A DNA stretch of 12,804 nucleotides from DATLZB01 sp035574175. GTDB lineage: Bacteria; Pseudomonadota; Alphaproteobacteria; Rhizobiales; Hyphomicrobiaceae. A program made the position numbers and the translations under genes. Below the pieces are notes generated by a model. That model was not told the DNA's origin, made no database searches, and saw only the letters and a list, made by a program, of their open reading frames with translations. Location: contig DATLZB010000067.1 of the NCBI GenBank assembly GCA_035574175.1, positions 1 through 12,804 of the forward strand. The letters are read 5' to 3'. Position 1 is the stretch's first letter. Each line of letters starts with the position of its first letter. Below, piece by piece: positions 6,530-12,804 of the stretch.

Positions 6530-7462
6530 ATGGCGTCGTTAACGTGCGCCTCCCCGCGCGAGGGCTTTGCGCGGGCGCTCAAGGCGCATTGGGCAGCAGC
6601 GATGGGCCGTCTCATCCGCAGGGCGCGCGACCGCGTGCGCCGGCGGCCAGAGACGGGTTCCGCGGTCGGCGCCAGCCGCCGCTGCGGCGCGGGGTCGCTT
6701 CCTGCCGCGGGCGTCGTTGCCGCACCGCAACCGCCAAAGCCGGCGCAAGCCTGTCCGCCGGCTCTCGGGCACGCAGCTCCTGCGCAGCATCCCTTCTTCA
6801 ACTTGCTCGCCACCATGAGCCACGAGCTCAGAACACCCCTCAACGCGGTGATCGGCTTTTCGGACCTCATGGAGCGGGAGCTGTTCGGACCGCTCGGGAA
6901 CTCCCGCTATCAGGAGTATGCCCGCTACATTCGCGACAGCGGCGACGCCCTGCTGCGCGCCGCCGAGGACGCGCTGGCGATGACGACGTTGGTTGCCTCG
7001 GCATCTCACAACGATCAGGACCGCGTCGGCCTTTGCGCGATCGTGGTTGCCGCCTGGATGGATCTCTGCTCACGATCCGCGGCACGCAATGTCGGCCTCG
7101 ATCTCCAGGTGGCGCCCGACATCCTCGTTTGCGCCAATGCCCGCGTAATGCGGCAGGCCTTCAAGCACCTGCTTGCAGCAGCGCTGATGCGGGCGCGGGC
7201 GGGAGGAAAGGTGCGGGTCGCCGCGGTTGCGGCCCACGGTCGGGTGCGCATCGAGGTTTTTGTGGCCACGGCCGAGACCTGCGGTGCGCCAACGCCCGGG
7301 CGCGGAGCGGTCGGCGCCGAGGAGCTGTCGCTGGCCCTGGCGCGCGCCCTCTTCGAGGTGCAGGGCGGCCTGCTCACCGAGCACGTCGGGGTCCGCGGCT
7401 GGGCCGCTCACACGGAAGTGGAGCACGCCGTGCAAGGAGACTTCTTCGCACGCGCTTGCTAA
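6530..7462 (+). CDS. Soluble histidine-kinase-like protein with degenerate ATP-binding region
   Basis: The 310-residue protein has one clear signalling element, the dimerisation/phosphoacceptor H-box LLATMSHELRTPLNAVIGFS with phosphoacceptor His98, followed by ERELFGPLGNSRYQEYARYI, a sequence typical of soluble Hyphomicrobiales kinases. Residues 1-88 are basic, Ala/Pro-rich and low in complexity, with no transmembrane segment or recognisable sensor domain. Residues about 190-300 sit where the HATPase domain should be, and VCANARVMRQAFKHLLAAALMRA aligns with the N-box. However, both asparagines of the usual NLLxNA pattern are replaced (by His and Ala), and no DxGxG (G1) box is visible. It may therefore be a phosphotransfer or scaffold protein rather than an active kinase. 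The start ATG has CAGAGG 6 bases upstream. No response-regulator gene is adjacent. It follows pepN by 173 bases and converges with the metal-sensor gene, stops 10 bases apart. Confidence 0.8.
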   Translation: MASLTCASPREGFARALKAHWAAAMGRLIRRARDRVRRRPETGSAVGASRRCGAGSLPAAGVVAAPQPPKPAQACPPALGHAAPAQHPFFNLLATMSHELRTPLNAVIGFSDLMERELFGPLGNSRYQEYARYIRDSGDALLRAAEDALAMTTLVASASHNDQDRVGLCAIVVAAWMDLCSRSAARNVGLDLQVAPDILVCANARVMRQAFKHLLAAALMRARAGGKVRVAAVAAHGRVRIEVFVATAETCGAPTPGRGAVGAEELSLALARALFEVQGGLLTEHVGVRGWAAHTEVEHAVQGDFFARAC

Positions 7463-7472
7463 ACCGCTCGCC

Positions 7473-8018
7473 TCAAGGCTGCCTGGCCGGCTCGCGGGCC
7501 TCGCCGAAACCTCGCTCGCCACTGCCGAACGACCGGCGCTCGCGCCGACGCGCCTCACGCCAATCGAGATAAGCGTTGCGTTCCTCGGCGGTCATACGAG
7601 CGGCAACCTGCGCCAGGGACCGGTGGATGATCCGGCGCATCTCAATCTCGGTATCGAGGAGGCGCGACTGGGCAACCTTCAACCGCTCGGCATCGAGGGG
7701 ATCGGCTCGCAGCGTCTCGATGATCTCGCCCCGAAGGTCGCGCAGCTTGCCTCGCAACGACCGCAGTTCGGGGCGGTCGGCCTCGTAGATCCGGCGCAGT
7801 TCACTGCTGCGCTCCGGCGGCAGCGACGCAAGGAAACTGCTGAAGCCAGCCGGCCCCCGATCGCCGCTGAGCGCCTGCACCTGCCCGATGTGCCATACCG
7901 AGCGGAACACGATGCCGAGCACCAGGCAATTCACCGCCAGCGAAGCGATGAGCGCCACCCACATCCAGCGTGGTGCCCTGGCATGCCAGGGGGTGGCTCT
8001 CGTTCGGACCTCGCTCAT
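7473..8018 (-). CDS. Membrane-anchored periplasmic sensor, CnrX/Spy/metal-resistance-like
   Basis: This 181-residue protein has a short cytoplasmic N-terminus, one transmembrane helix (about residues 18-39, WMWVALIASLAVNCLVLGIV) and a charged, mostly helical periplasmic domain. FLASLPPERSSELRR opens that domain, and RMTAEERNAYLDWREARR near its end resembles the LTxxQ-like helices of Spy/CpxP and the heavy-metal-resistance family. In known members such as CnrX the domain senses Co/Ni, or in Spy/CpxP misfolded protein. Here candidate metal ligands are few (His43, His132, Met142), so metal binding is not assured. Its ATG overlaps the upstream gene's TGA by 4 bases (ATGA), and GGAGG precedes it, so translation is coupled to the candidate anti-sigma protein. 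It is the last gene of the cluster. Confidence 0.8.
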   Translation of the reverse strand: MSEVRTRATPWHARAPRWMWVALIASLAVNCLVLGIVFRSVWHIGQVQALSGDRGPAGFSSFLASLPPERSSELRRIYEADRPELRSLRGKLRDLRGEIIETLRADPLDAERLKVAQSRLLDTEIEMRRIIHRSLAQVAARMTAEERNAYLDWREARRRERRSFGSGERGFGEAREPARQP

Positions 8019-8548
8019 AACGTGTCCTCCTCCAGGCTCTCATCGAAGAGAGCATAGGCGGTACTGTCGAGGTCGCCGGCGACACCGAGCGACTCGGCGA
8101 AGTCCTGGACCACGGGTGCCACCGCCGGTGAGGCCCCAAGATAGACCCCGGCTACCAGACACGCAGCGAGCAGCGCCGCGGTCTGCCACACGGTGCGGTC
8201 GGCGGCAACTCCGCGCCGCACTTGCTTGAGGACGGCCGGCAGTGCGATCACCCGAGCCCCGCCGACGGGCGCCGACCTCTCTCGCTGTCCGCTGCTTCCT
8301 GCCGCGGCCGCGACGATGCGATCGGCCATGGCATCCATGGCTTCCCTGCTCGGGCGCGGCGCACGGTCGAGGACACGCTCGAGCGCCCTGGCCTCGGCGA
8401 CGAGCGCGCGTGCCGCCGGCACCTCCACGAGCAGCGACCGAAAGCGGTCCGCAGCGCCTGCCGGCCATCGGGACTGGTCGGAGCCAAAAGCGTCGAGCAC
8501 GCGGCCCAGCGCCTCCAACTCTGCTGCCCGGTCGTTGCGTGCGATCAT
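8015..8548 (-). CDS. Single-pass membrane protein, candidate anti-sigma factor
   Basis: I do not recognise a named family with certainty. The 177-residue protein has a predicted cytoplasmic part (1-118), one transmembrane helix (about 120-138, VWQTAALLAACLVAGVYLG) and an acidic periplasmic tail of about 38 residues. The N-terminal half contains LGRVLDAFGSDQSRWP and then helical PAARALVAEARALERVLD; this pattern recalls small membrane proteins that sit beside ECF sigma genes in alphaproteobacteria. Its position directly after the sigma gene (27-base gap), overlap with the sensor gene, and topology all suit an anti-sigma factor comparable in role to CnrY, which is much shorter. The typical zinc-finger anti-sigma motif (HxxxCxxC) is absent. 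The start ATG has GAGG 5 bases upstream. The function is inferred from context. Confidence 0.75.
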   Translation of the reverse strand: MIARNDRAAELEALGRVLDAFGSDQSRWPAGAADRFRSLLVEVPAARALVAEARALERVLDRAPRPSREAMDAMADRIVAAAAGSSGQRERSAPVGGARVIALPAVLKQVRRGVAADRTVWQTAALLAACLVAGVYLGASPAVAPVVQDFAESLGVAGDLDSTAYALFDESLEEDTL

Positions 8549-8575
8549 CGTTGCCTCACACCGTTATCCGCGGCG

Positions 8576-9307
8576 TCACTCGGTTTCGGTCAGGAGCTGA
8601 CGCCATTCGTCCTTCAAGAGTTCTTTCAATGTGCGTCTGGCTCGCGCCAGCAGCGACTCCACGGCCTCGTCCGATACCCCCAGCACCTTGCCGACCTCGA
8701 CCTGGCTCAAGCCCTCGTAGTGAAAGAGGGTCAGCGCCAGGCGCTGGCGCTCGGGGATCGCCTTGAGCGCTGCATCGACCCGCTGGGCGAGGTCGCTGTC
8801 CAACATGCCCTTCAACTGCTCTGGGTCCACTTCCTGCTCGGGCAGCTCGCCGGTGAGATCGGTGCGCCTTCCCGCCCTGATCCGGTCGATGCACATGTTC
8901 GAGACCACGCGGCGCAACCACGGCCGCGCCCCGCCGGGACCGAGCTCCAACGTCGCCGCCGACTGCCACAGCCGCAGCAGCGCCTCTTGCGCCACATCCT
9001 CGGCCTCCGCGTCGTCCTTCAGCATGCGCCGGGCGATGACGAGCAGCGAGGGAAGGTGCCGCTCGATAAGCGTGCGAAAGGACGACGCGTCGCGCTCGGC
9101 CACACCGGCGAGCAGCTCGCTGTCGTCCGGATCCGCCGTTGCGGACCCTCGGGGGGTGGGGGCTCGTGCCGCCCGATCGATCGCCCTGCCCGGCACTCCT
9201 GTCCTCACAAAGCCCAAGCCCACGCGCCGATGGTCCGCCAGCGAGGCCGGTCTCTGCGCGGCGTCCGGCATGGTGAGGACGGCGGCGCTGGCGGGCCTCG
9301 CTGTCAT
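8576..9307 (-). CDS. ECF-type RNA polymerase sigma factor
   Basis: This is a group IV (ECF) sigma-70 factor that directs RNA polymerase to stress or envelope promoters. Region 2 is seen in FRTLIERHLPSLLVIARRML and EAEDVAQEALLRLWQSA, followed by PWLRRVVSNMCIDRIRAGRR. Region 4 is IPERQRLALTLFHYEGLSQV, continuing with a helix-turn-helix and AVESLLARARRTLKELL. The ATG at 9307 gives 243 residues with an unusual low-complexity extension of about 60 residues before SELLAGVAERD. A GTG at 9196, with GAGG 6 bases upstream, would give 206 residues, closer to the usual ECF length; the true start is open. With ATG 9307 the gap to the upstream EF-hand gene is only 20 bases. The membrane-protein gene follows after 27 bases, the usual order of a sigma gene and its anti-sigma gene. 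Confidence 0.92.
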   Translation of the reverse strand: MTARPASAAVLTMPDAAQRPASLADHRRVGLGFVRTGVPGRAIDRAARAPTPRGSATADPDDSELLAGVAERDASSFRTLIERHLPSLLVIARRMLKDDAEAEDVAQEALLRLWQSAATLELGPGGARPWLRRVVSNMCIDRIRAGRRTDLTGELPEQEVDPEQLKGMLDSDLAQRVDAALKAIPERQRLALTLFHYEGLSQVEVGKVLGVSDEAVESLLARARRTLKELLKDEWRQLLTETE

Positions 9308-9327
9308 CGGTCCTGGCCCTGGCGATG

Positions 9328-10218
9328 CTAGCGCATATGCCTGCGGCCGTGCATCCCTGGAAAGTCTTCCCGGTCAAGCTTGCCATCGTTGTTCACGTCC
9401 CGCGCAGCGAAGCGCTCCTTCGCCACCTTGTAGAACTGCTCGCGCGTGACCTTGCCGTCCTGAACGGCGCCGTAGCGATGCAGGAACCGCTGTGTGCGAT
9501 AGGCGGTCATCTCGTTGCTCAGCGCGCTGGCGTCGGCCTGATCGACGGCGCCGTCCTTGTTGCGGTCGAGCGCATCGAAGCGCGATGCCGCGCGTGCGGT
9601 GACCTCATCGAGGGTGACGATGCCGTCCTGGTTGGCATCGGCCTGCCGCAGAATCCCGAGCCTCGCGAAACCACCGCGCTCGAAGCGCGCGCCAAAGCCC
9701 GGCAGCACGCCGCCCTTCAGTGCCTCGCGCCCACGCATCAGGGGCGGCAGATCTTCATCCGTGATGCGGCCGTCGCCGTTGAGATCGAAGGCGGCAAAGC
9801 GCTTCTTCACCTCGGCGATGAACTCGTCTTTGGTCGCCTTGCCGTCGCGGTCCGCATCCCAGCGCGCGACGAGGCGCTTGTGGCGCTCGCCGATGCGAGC
9901 GAAGCGGTTCTCCCGGCCCTTGAGGACGGCACCGATCTCCTCGGCGTCGATGACGCCGTCGCCGTTCACATCGAAACGCGCGAAGCGCTCGCGCGTCCTC
10001 GCATCAAACTCGTCCTGTGTGATCTCACGGCCCCCTCGGCGCAACCCGTGGCGAGCCCGCCGGTGGCCGTCCCCGCGCATGGCGTGGCCGTCCCTCCATT
10101 CTCCCATCATGGACCGGTCGCCGTGGCGGCCGCGTTCGCCGACATGGGCGACCGCAACGGCCAGGCCGCCGGTCGCCACCAGAACGCCGGCTGCGATCAG
10201 CAAGGTCTTCCTCGACAT
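9328..10218 (-). CDS. Exported multi-EF-hand calcium-binding protein
   Basis: The 296-residue protein starts with a signal sequence or anchor (MSRKTLLIAAGVLVATGGLA), then a His/Arg/Gly-rich linker. EF-hand loops follow with acidic ligands at positions 1, 3, 5 and 12: DVNGDGVIDAEE (83-94), DADRDGKATKDE (121-132), DLNGDGRITDED (145-156), DANQDGIVTLDE (194-205), DRNKDGAVDQAD (218-229) and DVNNDGKLDRED (274-285). A seventh loop at 250-261 (GAVQDGKVTREQ) has lost its first ligands. Loops of this kind bind Ca2+ in other proteins; the cellular role is unknown. The ATG at 10218 has AGGAG 6 bases upstream. It is the first gene of the cluster, with the sigma gene 20 bases after it if that gene starts at 9307. 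The export prediction and the EF-hands are solid; a link to signalling is inferred from position. Confidence 0.9.
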   Translation of the reverse strand: MSRKTLLIAAGVLVATGGLAVAVAHVGERGRHGDRSMMGEWRDGHAMRGDGHRRARHGLRRGGREITQDEFDARTRERFARFDVNGDGVIDAEEIGAVLKGRENRFARIGERHKRLVARWDADRDGKATKDEFIAEVKKRFAAFDLNGDGRITDEDLPPLMRGREALKGGVLPGFGARFERGGFARLGILRQADANQDGIVTLDEVTARAASRFDALDRNKDGAVDQADASALSNEMTAYRTQRFLHRYGAVQDGKVTREQFYKVAKERFAARDVNNDGKLDREDFPGMHGRRHMR

Positions 10219-10359
10219 TCACGTCTCCTGTTGATTGCTGGCGCCGGCTGCGCTGAGCGCCGGCTTCATCCCCAAGAACGGCGCCAGAGCGCAAATCCGT
10301 CGGTGGCGGGCCCTTCTTACGAGGCGGAGTCGGTGGCGTTTGAGGCGCCTTGAAGCAGC
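10219..10359. other. Intergenic gap between glnE and the EF-hand gene
   Basis: This 141-base stretch follows the glnE stop and should hold the promoter of the EF-hand/sigma cluster if the cluster has its own. I see no convincing sigma-70 boxes and no GGAAC-type ECF -35 element. It contains GCCGGC twice (10243-10248 and 10259-10264), which can pair into a small hairpin about 25 bases before the EF-hand ATG. The AGGAG ribosome site of that gene is the only clear signal. Confidence 0.4.
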
Positions 10360-12804
10360 TCAACGCAAAGCGGCGCCGATGATTTCGTCGAAGGCTGCCG
10401 CACTGTCGGCCAGCACGGTCTTCAGGTTCGCCTCGAGGTTGGCAAAGCTCGGCGCCTCGGCCACGCGCACGAGCAGCGCCTTCAAGCCATCGGGCGCCGA
10501 CTCGGGCGCGAACGGGCCATCCAGGCACAGGCGCAGCACCTGAGTGAGGTCGTGCAGCAGGCGCACCGCCGGAATCAGGACCGCGGCATGTGCTGGCCTC
10601 AACAGGCCCGCGGCGGCCAGCTTTTGCAGCGCGCGCGCCGTATTCTGGTCGAGAACATCGGGATGGCGGGCGGCGTGGATCAGTTGCAGATACTGGGCGA
10701 TGAACTCGATGTCCACCAGGCCGCCGCGCACCTGCTTTAAGTCCCACATGTTGTCGGTGCCCTTTTCGGCAGCGATGCGCCTGCGCATGTCGAGTACGTC
10801 GGCGGCAATGCGGGCCGCCTCGCGCGGCTTGAGCAGGGCGGTGCGCACGGCCTGCTCCACGCTCGCCCGCAGCTTGCGCGAGCCGGTAATGACGCGCGCG
10901 CGGGTCAGCGCCATGTGCTCCCAAGTCCAGGCCTCCTTGGCCTGATAGTCGATGAAGCTTGCAAGTTGCGTGGTGACGGGGCCCTTCTGTCCGGAGGGGC
11001 GCAGCCGCAGGTCGACGTCATAGAGCCGACCCTCGGCGGTCGGTGCGGACAAGGCGCTGATCAGGCGCTGGGTGAAACGGGCATAGTACTGAACGACGGG
11101 AAGGGGTTTGGGGCCGGCCGACTGCCCATCGCCGGCGCCGCCATCGTAGACGATGATGAGGTCGAGGTCGGAAGCGGCCGTCATCTCACAGCCGCCGAGC
11201 TTGCCCATGGCGATCACGGCAGCCCCGGCGCCGGGCGGCCTACCGTGCGCGCGCTCCAGGTCCTGCTCGACGAGCCGCTGCATGGCAGCGATGAGCTCCT
11301 CGGCGAGCAGCGCATAGGCGCCGCCGGCCTGGTTGGCGCCGATCATGCCGGACAGCACGCGCACGCCGATCAGGAACGCCTGCTCGTTGCCGACCACGCG
11401 AGCGCGATCGAGCGCCTCCTGGAAGTCGGCGGCGTCGGCGAGCTCGCCGGCGATGAGCGTCGCCACCTCCGCCTGCGACGGCAGCGTGCCGATCACGCGC
11501 GGGTCGATCACGGCGTCGAGCACGCGCCGGCGCCGGCTCAGGATGCTGGCAAGCCGCGGAGCGGTGCCCATGATGTCGGCGACGAGCCGCAGCAGGTTGG
11601 GGTTGGCGCGCAGCAGGGAGAAAAGCTGAACGCCGGAGGGCAGTTCGGCGAGGAACCGATCGAAACCGGCAAAGGCGGCATCCGGGTTTGCGGTCTTCGC
11701 CAGGGCCTCGATCAGCAGCGGCTGCACCTCGGTCAGAAGCTCGCGGGCCCGTGCCGAGCGCACCGCCGGGTAGCGGCCGTGATGCCAGCCGCGCACGGTA
11801 GCGATGACGTGGGATGGCTGGGAATAGCCGAGGCCGGTCAGCGCCTCCACCGTCGCCGGATCGTCGACCGCGCCGGCAAAGACCATGTTGGCGCCGTCCC
11901 GCGTCAGCTCCGGCATGTCCTCGAAAAGGACTGAATAGTGCCGCTGGACGGCCTCGAGCCTGGCGGTCAGCGCGCGGGCGAGCTCGGCCTCGTCGCGATA
12001 CCCGCAGAAGCGCGCGAAGCGCTCGAGCGCCTCGGCCGACTCCGGCAACTCGTGGGTCTGCTCGTCGGCAACCATCTGCAGCCGGTGCTCGATACTGCGT
12101 AGGAACTGATACGCCTCGGCCAGCTCCTGCTCGACCTCGGCCTTGATCCAGCCGCGTTGGGCCAGCCGCTTCAAGGCGTCGAGCGTGCGCGCGCATCTCA
12201 AGTCAGGCTGACGCCCACCCGCGATCAGCTGCTGGGTCTGGGCGAAAAATTCGATCTCGCGGATGCCACCGCGACCCACCTTGATGTTGTGGCCGCGTAC
12301 CTTGATGACGCCGAAGCCGCGGTAGGCATGAATCTGACGCTTCATGGCGTGGATGTCAGCGATGGCGGCATAGTCGAGGTACTTGCGCCAGATGAAAGGT
12401 GAGAGCTCGGAGAGGAACGCCTGGCCGGCGGCGAGATCCCCGGCGACGGGACGCGCCTTGATCAGCGCGGCGCGCTCCCAGTTCTGTCCGAAGCTCTCGT
12501 AGTATTGCAGCGCCGCATCGTAGGAGAGGGCAATCTGGGTTGCGCCGGGATCGGGACGCAGCCTCAGATCGGTGCGGAACACATAGCCCTCGGCCGTCGG
12601 CTCCTGCAGAATGCGGATCAACTCGCGCGTCAACCGCACGAAAAACGACTGCGGCTCGACGCCCGGTCGCAGCGCAATCCTGTCGATCTCATAGAACACG
12701 ATGAGGTCGACGTCGCTCGAGTAGTTGAGCTCGAAAGCGCCGTACTTGCCCATGCCGAGCACGATGTAGCCGCCGCCCGGGCTGCCGGGCCGTTCATCGG
12801 TCCA
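10360..12804 (-). CDS. glnE: Bifunctional glutamine synthetase adenylyltransferase/deadenylylase, N-terminus missing
   Basis: This enzyme attaches AMP to, and removes it from, a tyrosine of glutamine synthetase in response to glutamine and PII/PII-UMP, turning nitrogen assimilation down or up. The frame is open to the window edge, and 814 residues are visible of roughly 950-1000, so the first 150 or so are outside. The two nucleotidyltransferase domains are both intact. The N-terminal deadenylylase domain has GMGKYGAFELNYSSDVDLIV (about 12690-12756). The C-terminal adenylylase domain has AMGKLGGCEMTAASDLDLII (about 11150-11211). Each shows the G-rich loop and the DxD metal pair. Each is followed by a helical domain; RGGIREIEFFAQTQQLIAGG marks the first and RGGLVDIEFIAQYLQLIHAA the second. 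The C-terminus ends normally in ...EIIGAALR. Nothing is truncated at the 3' end. Confidence 0.97.
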   Translation of the reverse strand, partial: WTDERPGSPGGGYIVLGMGKYGAFELNYSSDVDLIVFYEIDRIALRPGVEPQSFFVRLTRELIRILQEPTAEGYVFRTDLRLRPDPGATQIALSYDAALQYYESFGQNWERAALIKARPVAGDLAAGQAFLSELSPFIWRKYLDYAAIADIHAMKRQIHAYRGFGVIKVRGHNIKVGRGGIREIEFFAQTQQLIAGGRQPDLRCARTLDALKRLAQRGWIKAEVEQELAEAYQFLRSIEHRLQMVADEQTHELPESAEALERFARFCGYRDEAELARALTARLEAVQRHYSVLFEDMPELTRDGANMVFAGAVDDPATVEALTGLGYSQPSHVIATVRGWHHGRYPAVRSARARELLTEVQPLLIEALAKTANPDAAFAGFDRFLAELPSGVQLFSLLRANPNLLRLVADIMGTAPRLASILSRRRRVLDAVIDPRVIGTLPSQAEVATLIAGELADAADFQEALDRARVVGNEQAFLIGVRVLSGMIGANQAGGAYALLAEELIAAMQRLVEQDLERAHGRPPGAGAAVIAMGKLGGCEMTAASDLDLIIVYDGGAGDGQSAGPKPLPVVQYYARFTQRLISALSAPTAEGRLYDVDLRLRPSGQKGPVTTQLASFIDYQAKEAWTWEHMALTRARVITGSRKLRASVEQAVRTALLKPREAARIAADVLDMRRRIAAEKGTDNMWDLKQVRGGLVDIEFIAQYLQLIHAARHPDVLDQNTARALQKLAAAGLLRPAHAAVLIPAVRLLHDLTQVLRLCLDGPFAPESAPDGLKALLVRVAEAPSFANLEANLKTVLADSAAAFDEIIGAALR

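Noticed and set aside
7463..7500. Bidirectional terminator between the convergent kinase-like and sensor genes
   Set aside because: The stops are 10 bases apart and I could not find a convincing stem with a T tract in or around the gap.
6367..7572. 401-codon plus-strand frame overlapping the kinase-like gene
   Set aside because: It is Arg/Ala/Gly-rich with no domain, while the overlapping frame carries the H-box and has a good ribosome site.
9560..10000. Recurring GCCGTC/GATC-like short words that could suggest a repeat array or CRISPR
   Set aside because: They are the repeated coding of DxNxDG EF-hand loops. Spacing is irregular and there are no unique spacers.
10243..10264. GCCGGC inverted repeat as a terminator of glnE
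   Set aside because: It is nearly 100 bases past the glnE stop, just before the EF-hand ribosome site, and has no T tract. It may be a leader hairpin but there is little support.
9325..10353. Long open plus-strand frame opposite the EF-hand gene
   Set aside because: Its apparent internal repeats mirror the EF-hand loops on the other strand. The minus-strand frame has a signal sequence, ribosome site and six canonical loops.
10915..11934. Long plus-strand open frame inside glnE
   Set aside because: It lies wholly antisense to a well-conserved part of glnE, including the adenylylase domain, and its product has no family features.

Overview
The window is GC-rich DNA from what looks like an alphaproteobacterium, most likely of the Hyphomicrobiales (Rhizobiales). 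The clues are the strong GC bias, the DusA, M1 aminopeptidase and GlnE protein types, a short soluble kinase with an H-box typical of that order, and a cluster pairing an ECF sigma factor with a periplasmic metal-sensor-like protein. This placement is by protein resemblance from memory, not a database search. No tRNA, rRNA, CRISPR array, insertion sequence or phage gene was seen.

Layout. (1) Positions 1-1588, plus strand: the end of a FecCD/BtuC-type ABC permease, overlapping by 7 bases the gene for its ATPase. This is an importer for an iron chelate, cobalamin, haem or possibly an oxyanion. (2) Positions 1589-1727: a short gap that is not empty. It holds a decayed piece of an alpha/beta-hydrolase gene, recognisable because it aligns with the 3' part of the intact hydrolase gene 1.9 kb away. 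(3) dusA (minus strand) and an alpha/beta-hydrolase gene (plus strand) are divergent, with a promoter-like region between them in which one AT-rich patch can serve as a -10 box on both strands. (4) Positions 3708-6356: an M1-family aminopeptidase N, followed by a 310-residue protein with a clear histidine-kinase H-box but a badly degenerate ATP-binding region. (5) Positions 7473-10218, minus strand: a compact four-gene cluster transcribed in the order EF-hand exported protein, ECF sigma factor, single-pass membrane protein (candidate anti-sigma), membrane-anchored periplasmic sensor of the CnrX/Spy/metal-resistance type. (6) Positions 10360-12804, minus strand: most of glnE, the bifunctional adenylyltransferase/deadenylylase of glutamine synthetase, cut by the window edge.

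The most interesting unit is the four-gene minus-strand cluster. Its last three genes have the same three parts as the CnrYXH metal-sensing system (ECF sigma, transmembrane anti-sigma, anchored periplasmic sensor). Here a secreted protein with six canonical and one broken EF-hand loop leads the cluster. A plausible reading, not proven by sequence alone, is an envelope-sensing sigma switch whose output or input involves a divalent cation. The remaining genes (dusA, pepN, glnE) are ordinary housekeeping genes.
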